Positions 15,119-22,334 of a stretch of DNA of 29,895 nt are shown piece by piece. This stretch comes from JAAFHZ01 sp964247085. Lineage in GTDB: Bacteria; Cyanobacteriota; Cyanobacteriia; Cyanobacteriales; Chamaesiphonaceae. Where the stretch lies: assembly GCA_964247085.1 (NCBI GenBank), contig CAXTSX010000044.1, forward strand, positions 1 to 29,895, in the 5' to 3' direction. Positions within the stretch are counted from its first letter, which is position 1; every line of letters starts with the position of its first letter. Under the pieces are notes generated by a model, which was not told the origin of the DNA, searched no databases, and saw only the letters and a program-made list of their open reading frames with translations. A program made the position numbers and the translations under genes.

Positions 15119-15826
15119 ATGAAAAAAATAGTCACCAATCAATCTCGACGTAATCTGTTCAAATTAGGGGCTTTTACCATAGGGACTGGACTAGTTACTA
15201 GCCGTTTAGGTATTGATGTATTGGATCCACTACCAGCGGCGGCTAAACAAAATATTACGCCAGAATCTGCGATCAATGAGTTATTAAAAGGAAATCAGAG
15301 ATTTTCTACCCAAAGAACTAAACAACCGAATCGCAACGTATATCGGTTACGAGAAGTAGCTAAGGGTCAAGCCCCCTTTGCCGCCATTTTAGGTTGTGCC
15401 GATTCGCGAGTCCCCACCGAAATCCTCTTTGACCAAGGATTGGGTGATTTATTCGTGGTCAGAGTTGCTGGGAATGTAGCTACACCTGAAGAAATTGGCA
15501 GTCTTGAATATGGAACTTTGGTACTAGGCGCAAAAGTGATTTTAGTGTTGGGGCATGAACGCTGTGGAGCTGTCAAAGCGGCTCTCGACAACCAGCCTGT
15601 TCCCGGCAAAATTGGGACTATTTTAGGACAAATCAAACCAGCTATTACGGCGAGTAAAAGTCAATCTGGAGATCGATTAAAAAATGCCACCGTCAATAAC
15701 ATCAAAAATCAAATTGCTATCCTGCAAGATTCTCCAGTAATCGCAGATTTGATCGCCAAAGGTAAACTCAAAATCATTGGTGGTTATTATGATCTAGATA
15801 CTGGCATTGTCACTAAAGTAGCTTAG
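15119..15826 (+). CDS. Tat-exported beta-carbonic anhydrase
   Basis: The protein has 235 residues. A twin-arginine signal SRRNLFK at 9-15 and a hydrophobic stretch end near AAA at 40-42, so it is exported folded to the thylakoid lumen or periplasm. The beta-class zinc site is complete: Cys93 with Asp95 and Arg97 (CADSR), His146 and Cys149 (GHERCGAV). It should interconvert CO2 and bicarbonate. It lies between ndhF3 (85 bases) and ndhD3, on the same strand, in a place where the known operon normally has nothing. Synechocystis EcaB, an exported beta-carbonic anhydrase, has been linked to CupA/CupB activity, so this one is likely an EcaB-type partner physically joined to the operon. The ecaB symbol is withheld because orthology cannot be tested here. 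Confidence 0.93.
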   Translation: MKKIVTNQSRRNLFKLGAFTIGTGLVTSRLGIDVLDPLPAAAKQNITPESAINELLKGNQRFSTQRTKQPNRNVYRLREVAKGQAPFAAILGCADSRVPTEILFDQGLGDLFVVRVAGNVATPEEIGSLEYGTLVLGAKVILVLGHERCGAVKAALDNQPVPGKIGTILGQIKPAITASKSQSGDRLKNATVNNIKNQIAILQDSPVIADLIAKGKLKIIGGYYDLDTGIVTKVA

Positions 15827-15855
15827 GTATATATGATATTTGCACTTTAGCTAAA

Positions 15856-15874
15856 GGGTGGGTATTGCCCACCC
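15856..15874 (+). other. GC-rich hairpin between carbonic anhydrase and ndhD3
   Basis: GGGTGGG (15856-15862) and CCCACCC (15868-15874) form a perfect 7-bp stem with a 5-base loop. A weak T-rich stretch (CCTTTTTTG) follows about 15 bases later. It may reduce readthrough into ndhD3 or stabilise the upstream mRNA. Confidence 0.45.
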
Positions 15875-15982
15875 CACAAAGTATTTAGCCTTTTTTGAGG
15901 CACCTGCCCAGTCGTGTTTTTCTGTATTATTACCAAAAATATTGAGCGATCGATTAGCTATGGATTTAGGAGGATAGATGCA

Positions 15983-17467
15983 ATGTTGAGTTTGGTAATT
16001 TGGCTGCCGGTATTAGGCGCAGTGTTAATTGGAATTTCACCTAGTTATTCCAGATTGATCGCCCTGGTCTCTGCTGGAGCAAGTTTGTTAGGCACCCTCG
16101 TCATCGCCGGGATATTTAATTATCAGGATGCAGGCTTGCAATTGGTTGAGCACTTAAATTGGGTAGACCCTTTGGGCTTGGATTATCACCTAGGGATTGA
16201 TGGACTGTCGTTACCCCTGGTGATTTTGAATGCTTTACTAATATTGCTATCAGTTCAAGCAACCAGTAAAAATGTCGAGAGAGACCGGTTGTTTTATGCC
16301 TTGCTGTTACTCGTCGGTGCAGCGGTAATGGGGGCTTTTCTGGCTCAAAACTTGCTGTTGTTTTTCTTATTCTATGAGTTGGAGCTGATTCCACTCTATC
16401 TTTTGATCGTGATTTGGGGCGGTGAAAAGCGCGGCTATGCTGCCACTAAATTCCTCATTTATCAGGCTTTGTCGGGAATAATTTTACTGGCTGGTTTCTT
16501 GAGTTGGGCTTGGTTCGCTAAAACTGGAGATTTTAATTATGAATCCTTAGCAGCCACCCATTTACCGGTCAACTTGCAACTATTATTTCTCGGTGTAATC
16601 ATTCTGGGTTTTGGGATCAAGATGCCGTTGGTGCCTTTCCATACTTGGCTGCCAGATGCCTATGTGGAAGCTTCTACCCCCGTTTCGATGCTGCTAGGTG
16701 GAATTGTTTCTAAGTTAGGTGCTTATGGCTTAATCCGTTTCGGGCTGGGTTTATTTCCAGATGCTTGGGTGATCGTCGCTCCCTGGCTAACGATTATTGC
16801 TGTAGTTACAGCAATTTATGGTAGTTTGATCGCGATCGCCCAGACCGATATTAAGAAAATGATCGCTTACAGTTCGGTGGCTCATTTAAGTTATGTCTTA
16901 CTGGCTACAGCGGCGGGTAATTCACTGAGTATCCTGGGAGCAGTTTGTCAAATGGTTGCTCACGGACTAATTTTGGCTTTGTTATTCAACCTAGTTGGCA
17001 TTATTGAAGACAAAACCGGCACCCGGGAGTTAAAGCAACTACATGGTTTATTAAATCCTAAACGGGGCTTGCCTTTTATCGGAGCCATTCTAATTTTGAC
17101 CACGATGGCCAGTGCCGGGATTCCGGGTATGGTGGGTTTTATTGGGGAGTTTCTGTCTTTTCAAGGTAGCTATCAAGTCTTTCCGATCGCCACCCTTATT
17201 TGTTTGGCTAGTACGGGTTTGACTTCGGTTTATTTTATTATTCTGATTAATCGGGTACTCTTTGGCAAACTAGAAAAAGAACTAACTTACTTGCCATCAG
17301 TTACTAACGCCGAGCGTTTGCCAGCAATTATTTTGGCTGTCTTGATTATTTTCTTGGGTATTCAACCAAATATTCTGGTTGCCCATACCCAGGTGACTAC
17401 CGATACGCTAGTAGCTAATCTGTCGCGCCAGTCACCTTTAATTGCCAAGAATGTTTCTACGAAATAG
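15983..17467 (+). CDS. ndhD3: NDH-1 subunit NdhD3, CO2-uptake type
   Basis: I start this 494-residue protein at the ATG at 15983 because AGGAGG lies at 15968-15973; a longer in-frame start at 15914 lacks such a site and adds 23 hydrophilic residues. It is the NuoM/NdhD-type antiporter-like subunit of NDH-1MS, with about 14 transmembrane helices. The conserved proton-path residues are present: Glu134 (FYELELIPLYLL), Lys213, His220 in KMPLVPFHTWLPDAYVEAS and Lys244 (SKLGAYGLIRF). It assembles with NdhF3 and CupA on the NDH-1 core. It follows the carbonic anhydrase by 156 bases and precedes cupA by 51 bases. Confidence 0.93.
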   Translation: MLSLVIWLPVLGAVLIGISPSYSRLIALVSAGASLLGTLVIAGIFNYQDAGLQLVEHLNWVDPLGLDYHLGIDGLSLPLVILNALLILLSVQATSKNVERDRLFYALLLLVGAAVMGAFLAQNLLLFFLFYELELIPLYLLIVIWGGEKRGYAATKFLIYQALSGIILLAGFLSWAWFAKTGDFNYESLAATHLPVNLQLLFLGVIILGFGIKMPLVPFHTWLPDAYVEASTPVSMLLGGIVSKLGAYGLIRFGLGLFPDAWVIVAPWLTIIAVVTAIYGSLIAIAQTDIKKMIAYSSVAHLSYVLLATAAGNSLSILGAVCQMVAHGLILALLFNLVGIIEDKTGTRELKQLHGLLNPKRGLPFIGAILILTTMASAGIPGMVGFIGEFLSFQGSYQVFPIATLICLASTGLTSVYFIILINRVLFGKLEKELTYLPSVTNAERLPAIILAVLIIFLGIQPNILVAHTQVTTDTLVANLSRQSPLIAKNVSTK

Positions 17468-17518
17468 ACAGAAGCACTTTTCCGATCAAAGCCACTATCA
17501 ATCAACGAGGTCAAAAAT

Positions 17519-18808
17519 ATGACTACCAGTACTACAACTCCACTACCTCCTTCTACCCATCAATTTGCCGAGGTGATTCATCGCTTGGAAGCGGGGGGTG
17601 CCATGCTGCCAGACACTCCTGAGAATCTGATGCAGATCATTGGCTTGTATAAAGCCTATGCTGTGCCCATGGATTTTTACTGGCGGGATTTACTGTATAT
17701 TGCTGAACGAGTTTTCTTGAATCCGCTGCCCGCTTTTAAATATTTTCTTCCCCAGGAATATCTCGATTTAGCTAATCACTACGCTGGTGAAAATGCCGAT
17801 TTACGTATCTGGCAAAAAGGGGCGGCTACTGCTCACCCCGAACTCTTAGAATTCTTAGATAAAGGGCGCACTACTAAAATGCCGAAAATCGCCCACCATT
17901 TATTGCACGATCGCATTAATATGGAATTCGCCGAAGCTTGTATGCAAGCCATGTATTGGCATCGGGGGATGGGTGGTCAGTTCGATCCTTATTTAGACAC
18001 CGCCGAATACAAAGAGAACGCCGATCGAGCAATTAAAGCTTACTTTCAGGGTAATCCGGCGATGCTCAGTTTGTATAAACTATTTCCAGACATGTTTATC
18101 GAACAGGTACGGCAACTTTCCTATTACTCTAACCTGGGGTTGTTCTGGGAAGTGATGGCTCCGGTATTTTTTGAAATGAGTGATCTTTACGATGCTGGTG
18201 AAATCAAATCGGTGCCAGATGCCATGAATTTCTTAGTTAATGGTATTTTTGCGGTAGCTGGGCGGCCAATTTATCACCATGTTTATATTCGTGATGAACT
18301 ATACGAAATTATTCCCAAGTCCTGTGGATTCACCTGGCTATATGAAGCCGCTCTGCCCTATGTAGAAGCGGTATTCTACCGCACGGCTCCCTTTCGCGGT
18401 ACTAAATCTTATAATGCCCAAGCCGAGCAAGTTCCGGCGGAACAGCAAGATTTTCACTACGGCATTTTGTATGCTGATGTCAATCCGGTGGGCAGTGCCG
18501 GGATTCCACCAACCTTGTTAATGGATGATATGTACCATTTTCTGCCGCAGTATTTGCTGGATTACTATAAGCAACACTGTCGTGGTCAGGATGATATGTT
18601 AATTCAACTGGGAGTAAGCTTCCAACGATCGATGTATTGCGTGACTTCAGCGGTGATCCAAGCGCTACGGGGGGCACTGCTTTATCCCTTGGATGATCCA
18701 AATCCTAAGCATCTTCAAGCCAATCGCCAATTTTTTGAGATGCAAATCGATCGCTTTAAGCGTCCAGAAGCTCGGTTACAAGATATTCAATATCAAACAT
18801 ATCGTTGA
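17519..18808 (+). CDS. cupA: CO2 hydration protein CupA (ChpY)
   Basis: The protein has 429 residues with no signal peptide or membrane helix. This is the CO2-hydration protein family unique to NDH-1 complexes of cyanobacteria. Typical sequence includes the early stretch GLYKAYAVPMDFYWRDLLYI, the phrase MYWHRGMGGQFDPYLDT near residue 145 and GRPIYHHVYIRDELYEIIPK near 253. CupA sits on NdhF3/NdhD3 and converts CO2 to bicarbonate, driven by electron flow through the complex. The match with ndhF3, ndhD3 and cupS identifies it as CupA (inducible, high affinity) rather than CupB. It has the usual family length and looks complete. It is followed 46 bases later by cupS. Confidence 0.93.
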   Translation: MTTSTTTPLPPSTHQFAEVIHRLEAGGAMLPDTPENLMQIIGLYKAYAVPMDFYWRDLLYIAERVFLNPLPAFKYFLPQEYLDLANHYAGENADLRIWQKGAATAHPELLEFLDKGRTTKMPKIAHHLLHDRINMEFAEACMQAMYWHRGMGGQFDPYLDTAEYKENADRAIKAYFQGNPAMLSLYKLFPDMFIEQVRQLSYYSNLGLFWEVMAPVFFEMSDLYDAGEIKSVPDAMNFLVNGIFAVAGRPIYHHVYIRDELYEIIPKSCGFTWLYEAALPYVEAVFYRTAPFRGTKSYNAQAEQVPAEQQDFHYGILYADVNPVGSAGIPPTLLMDDMYHFLPQYLLDYYKQHCRGQDDMLIQLGVSFQRSMYCVTSAVIQALRGALLYPLDDPNPKHLQANRQFFEMQIDRFKRPEARLQDIQYQTYR

Positions 18809-18854
18809 TGGCTGAAAAACTATCCCATCCTAATACTACAACACAGAAAATACC

Positions 18855-19256
18855 ATGCCAGATATTGTAGACATCGCTGTTAATAACGACAGCTTTACAA
18901 CTCTAGTCGCCGCTGTGCAAGCGGCGGGGCTAGTAGAAGCGTTAAAATCTCCTGGACCGTTCACCGTTTTTGCTCCGACTGATGCTGCTTTTGCTAACTT
19001 ACCACCGGGCACTGTGCAAACTTTAGTGCAAAATCCACCCCAGTTAGCCCGCATTTTAAAATATCATGTAGTTGCAGGTAAGTTAACCCAGTCAGATCTG
19101 GCTAAAGTCACTAAGGTAGATTCCCTGGAAGGTTCACCGATTACGATCGATTGCCAAGATGGTTTCGAGGTGAAGAACTCTACTGTCATTGCCGCCGATA
19201 TTGAAGCGGATAATGGGATCATTCATGTAATCGATCGAGTAATATTAATGGGGTAA
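18855..19256 (+). CDS. cupS: CupS, small fasciclin-domain subunit of NDH-1MS
   Basis: The protein has 133 residues forming one fasciclin (FAS1) domain: IVDIAVNNDSFTTLVAAVQA, then PFTVFAPTDAAFANLP (H1-type motif), KYHVVAGKLT, and the final NGIIHVIDRVILMG (H2-type motif). There is no signal peptide, in line with CupS, which faces the cytoplasm and sits next to CupA in NDH-1MS. CupS occurs with NdhF3/NdhD3/CupA but not with the constitutive CupB complex, so it confirms the operon type. The next gene, ktrB, starts 75 bases on. Confidence 0.9.
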   Translation: MPDIVDIAVNNDSFTTLVAAVQAAGLVEALKSPGPFTVFAPTDAAFANLPPGTVQTLVQNPPQLARILKYHVVAGKLTQSDLAKVTKVDSLEGSPITIDCQDGFEVKNSTVIAADIEADNGIIHVIDRVILMG

Positions 19257-19331
19257 TCTGATCTATATGGCGATCAAGATGCCAGAAAATCTCATGAGCT
19301 TGACTGCAAACATCTCGCATCCCCCATTAAA

Positions 19332-20666
19332 ATGACTGTTGCTCGCAGTATTTGTTTGGGTTTCATGGCGGTCATCTTGATCGGTACCCTATTGCTAATT
19401 ATGCCTTTCTCCAGCAGTAGCGGCCAGTGGAATGATCCGATTGTAGCTCTATTCACCTCAACTTCCGCCGTCTGCGTGACTGGGCATGTGGTCGTCGATA
19501 CGGCCACCTATTTTTCACGTATAGGTCAGCTAATCGTGATGTTACTAATTCAGGTCGGGGGTCTGGGTTATATGACAGTAACTACTTTCCTGTTGCTGTT
19601 ATTAGGTCGTCGATTTGGTCTAAAAGACAAAATTGCTATTCAGCAATCACTTGATCGCCGAGCTCTCCAGGGCGGCACCCAAATTTTGAAATCGATTGTA
19701 GCAACGACTATCTTGTTTGAGCTAACCGGCGCTTTCCTGCTCCTACTGGTGTTTGTTCCTGCACTGGGTTGGCCAAAGGGTCTATGGTTTTCTCTTTTCC
19801 ATAGTGTTAGTGCTTGGAATAATGCTGGGTTTGCCCTTTTCTCAGATAATTTAGTTGGTTATCAGGGTTCTTTTTTGGTGAACGCCGTGATTACCGGACT
19901 AATTATCTTTGGTGGGATTGGCTATGAAGTAATCTTTGAGTTCTATTTGATTTTTCGAGAACGCATCACCCGCCAAAAAATGAAAACAGTGCGATCGCTT
20001 AATTTCCAGGTGGCTGTTAGTACCACACTTTTTCTACTTGTCGTTGGTACTATGGCAATCTGGGCGATCGAGGTGCGAAATCCTCAAACATTGGGCGGCC
20101 TGAATATACCGCAGCAATTCTTAGGAGCTTGGTTTCAAGCTGTCACCAGTCGTACCGCTGGTTTTAATACTATTGACGTTTCTAAAATGACGACAGCTGG
20201 CCTCTTTGTGACGATCGCTTTGATGTTAATCGGTGGTAGTCCGGGGGGCACTGCTGGAGGTATTAAAACCACAACGGCACGAGTACTAGCCAGCTGCACC
20301 TATGCCATCCTCCAAGGGAAAGAATCTGTAATTATTTATCGTCGCCAGGTACCCAACACGTTACTACTAAAAGCTATTGCGGTAACTTTTGGGTCGCTAA
20401 TTACCGTAGTACTAGCAACGATCGCTATCTCCATTGCTGAGCCAAAACTGAATTTTATTAATATCCTATTTGAAGTGGTTTCGGCCTTTGCTACAGTGGG
20501 TCTTTCGACTGGAATTACTGCTGGACTCACCTCTTTTAGTAAACTAGTTTTAGTCGCCACTATGTATATTGGCAGAGTGGGAATTTTGTTACTAATTTCT
20601 GCTTTGATCGGCGACCCCCGACCGAGTGCTATTCGATACCCTGAAGAATCACTTTTAGTAGGTTAG
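19332..20666 (+). CDS. ktrB: K+ uptake membrane subunit KtrB (TrkH family)
   Basis: The protein has 444 residues with four M1-P-M2 repeats. The selectivity-filter glycines of the four pore loops are visible: Gly51 (SAVCVTGH), Gly166 (SAWNNAGF), Gly277 (SRTAGFN) and Gly390 (FATVGLSTG). The gate-loop region GGSPGGTAGGIKTTT at about 301-315 is also typical. KtrB moves K+ with Na+ and needs the cytoplasmic ring KtrA, encoded 75 bases downstream. In cyanobacteria Ktr is needed for salt and osmotic response. Its position after cupS on the same strand may reflect joint transcription with the CO2-uptake operon, but no terminator or promoter decides this by eye. Confidence 0.92.
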   Translation: MTVARSICLGFMAVILIGTLLLIMPFSSSSGQWNDPIVALFTSTSAVCVTGHVVVDTATYFSRIGQLIVMLLIQVGGLGYMTVTTFLLLLLGRRFGLKDKIAIQQSLDRRALQGGTQILKSIVATTILFELTGAFLLLLVFVPALGWPKGLWFSLFHSVSAWNNAGFALFSDNLVGYQGSFLVNAVITGLIIFGGIGYEVIFEFYLIFRERITRQKMKTVRSLNFQVAVSTTLFLLVVGTMAIWAIEVRNPQTLGGLNIPQQFLGAWFQAVTSRTAGFNTIDVSKMTTAGLFVTIALMLIGGSPGGTAGGIKTTTARVLASCTYAILQGKESVIIYRRQVPNTLLLKAIAVTFGSLITVVLATIAISIAEPKLNFINILFEVVSAFATVGLSTGITAGLTSFSKLVLVATMYIGRVGILLLISALIGDPRPSAIRYPEESLLVG

Positions 20667-20741
20667 TTTTTGTTGTTTTTAGTTAGGAAATTAAAAACTG
20701 ATATTTGTTAATTATTCTTTCTTGTTATATCATCACTGTTC

Positions 20742-21452
20742 ATGTCAAATTTTAACAATCGACCAGCGTTCAGCTTTTTTCGTAATCTGAGATCGGATGC
20801 TTCCCGTCAGTTTGCTGTAATTGGATTAGGGAGATTTGGACGAGCTGTTTGTGAAACTTTGCATCGTGCTGGATATGAAGTATTGGGTACAGATATTGAC
20901 GAAAAAAGGGTAACAGATATTTTAGCCGCAGGCTTAGCAGCCCATGCGGTCTGCTTGGATTCGACTGATCCACTAGCGTTGAAAGAGGCTGGAGTATTTG
21001 AATTTGATACTGTAATTGTGGCGATCGGTAACTATTTACAAGAGAGCATTATCACGACGCTAAATATTAAAGAAGCTGGTGTAGCGCAGGTGGTGGCTAA
21101 AGCCTCTTCCGATATTCATGCCAAACTATTACAAAAAGTGGGAGCCGATCGAGTGGTGTTGCCGGAGCATGAAGCGGGCTGTAGTCTAGCTCAAACCCTC
21201 ACCAAACCGGGAATCTTGGATCGTTTCGATTTAGATTCTCAGCACAGCATCGTAGAAGTGAAAGTGCCAGAGTCTTTTCATGGTAAAACCATCATCGAGT
21301 TGCAGCTACGTAGTGATTACGGATTAAATGTGTTAGCGATCGGTCAATCGGAAGATTTTGATATTAATCCCAAGCCCGATCGGCGCTTGAATCAAGGCGA
21401 AATGTTGGTAGTGATCGGTAATACTCAGGATATCGATCGATTACCAATTTAA
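20742..21452 (+). CDS. ktrA: K+ uptake regulatory subunit KtrA (RCK domains)
   Basis: The protein has 236 residues. The RCK_N Rossmann domain starts near residue 22 with FAVIGLGRFG (GxGxxG at 28-33), and Asp51 ends the second strand (GTDIDE), which fits NAD(H)/ATP-type nucleotide binding. RCK_C covers about 155-235 (VEVKVPESFHGKTIIELQLR, ending in MLVVIGNTQDIDRL). KtrA forms an octameric ring under the KtrB dimer and opens it when ATP is bound. A short N-terminal extension (SNFNNRPAFSFFRNLR) is less usual. It is next to ktrB, although the two genes are apart in Synechocystis. Confidence 0.9.
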   Translation: MSNFNNRPAFSFFRNLRSDASRQFAVIGLGRFGRAVCETLHRAGYEVLGTDIDEKRVTDILAAGLAAHAVCLDSTDPLALKEAGVFEFDTVIVAIGNYLQESIITTLNIKEAGVAQVVAKASSDIHAKLLQKVGADRVVLPEHEAGCSLAQTLTKPGILDRFDLDSQHSIVEVKVPESFHGKTIIELQLRSDYGLNVLAIGQSEDFDINPKPDRRLNQGEMLVVIGNTQDIDRLPI

Positions 21453-21530
21453 CCTGGAAAATTTCGACTTCCGACTCAAGTCCAGACAAAACCTAAAATA
21501 TCTATACAAACATGTGGAGTAATTAGAAAC

Positions 21531-22133
21531 ATGGTGGAATGGATTAATAACTTAATGAGTGGCTTGGGCTACTGGGGCATTGGTCTGCTAATGTTCTTGG
21601 AAAATCTTTTTCCACCAATTCCTTCCGAGCTAATTATGCCCTTAGCCGGGTTTACAGTGTCCAAAGGCCAGCTGAATTTTAGCCTGGCTGTTGGGGCTGG
21701 AACGATCGGCACGATGTTGGGAACTTATGCTTGGTATTATTTGGGACGTTTAGTAAATTATCAGCGGTTAGAGATTTGGGCTAATCGCTATGGTCGGTGG
21801 CTAGGAATCAGTTCTCAGGATATCGATCGGGTGAATAATTGGTTTAATAAACATGGGCGAAAAGCCGTATTTTTCGGGCGGATGGTACCAGGTATTCGTA
21901 CCCTGATTTCTTTGCCAGCAGGGATCAATAACATGCCTTTTGCAACCTTTACCATTTACTCGATGGCCGGTACGCTGCTCTGGACATTAGCTTTAACTAG
22001 TGCGGGCTTTCTACTAGGTGAGAATTATGCCCTAATTGAAAAATATTTAGCCCCAATCTCTAAGTTGCTTCTATTTGGACTCGTAGGTTGGATTGGCTAC
22101 TGGCTATTTAGAAAGATGCGATCTAATAAATGA
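21531..22133 (+). CDS. DedA family membrane protein
   Basis: The protein has 200 residues, with GGAG 13 bases before the ATG. The DedA/SNARE-associated domain is clear: ENLFPPIPSE (residues 24-33, with the conserved Glu and Pro residues) in the first re-entrant segment, and FFGRMVPGIRTLISLPAG at 114-131 with the conserved Arg pair. Helices follow near 140-165 and 175-195. DedA proteins are proton-linked membrane proteins that help move lipids such as undecaprenyl phosphate or phosphatidylethanolamine across the membrane. It follows ktrA by 78 bases on the same strand. It ends the plus-strand run; the next gene converges on it. Confidence 0.88.
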   Translation: MVEWINNLMSGLGYWGIGLLMFLENLFPPIPSELIMPLAGFTVSKGQLNFSLAVGAGTIGTMLGTYAWYYLGRLVNYQRLEIWANRYGRWLGISSQDIDRVNNWFNKHGRKAVFFGRMVPGIRTLISLPAGINNMPFATFTIYSMAGTLLWTLALTSAGFLLGENYALIEKYLAPISKLLLFGLVGWIGYWLFRKMRSNK

Positions 22134-22212
22134 CTTTAGTTATTTCACTAAATCAGTGATGATTATTCATCAGATGACAAAAAGTCAGGCATTAATATTT
22201 TTATAAAAATAA

Positions 22213-22251
22213 CCAGTAGCAGTAAAACTTTTACAGTTCTACTGCTACTGG
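22213..22251 (-). terminator. Terminator for the 919-aa RTX gene
   Basis: CCAGTAGCAGTAAAACT (22213-22229) and 22235-22251 form a 17-bp stem with one mismatch and a 5-base loop. On the minus strand the sequence continues TTATTTTTATAA, so it ends the RTX gene at 22335-25094. It may also stop transcription from the dedA side. Confidence 0.8.
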
Positions 22252-22334
22252 TCAGGAAATACACTGAGAAACAATTTAAATCTTATCTACCTTACTCATT
22301 AATAAGGTTTTAAAGACAACCGTATCTCACGAAT

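Noticed and set aside
15914..15982. Longer N-terminus for NdhD3
   Set aside because: The extra 23 residues are not conserved-looking, and AGGAGG at 15968-15973 fits the ATG at 15983.
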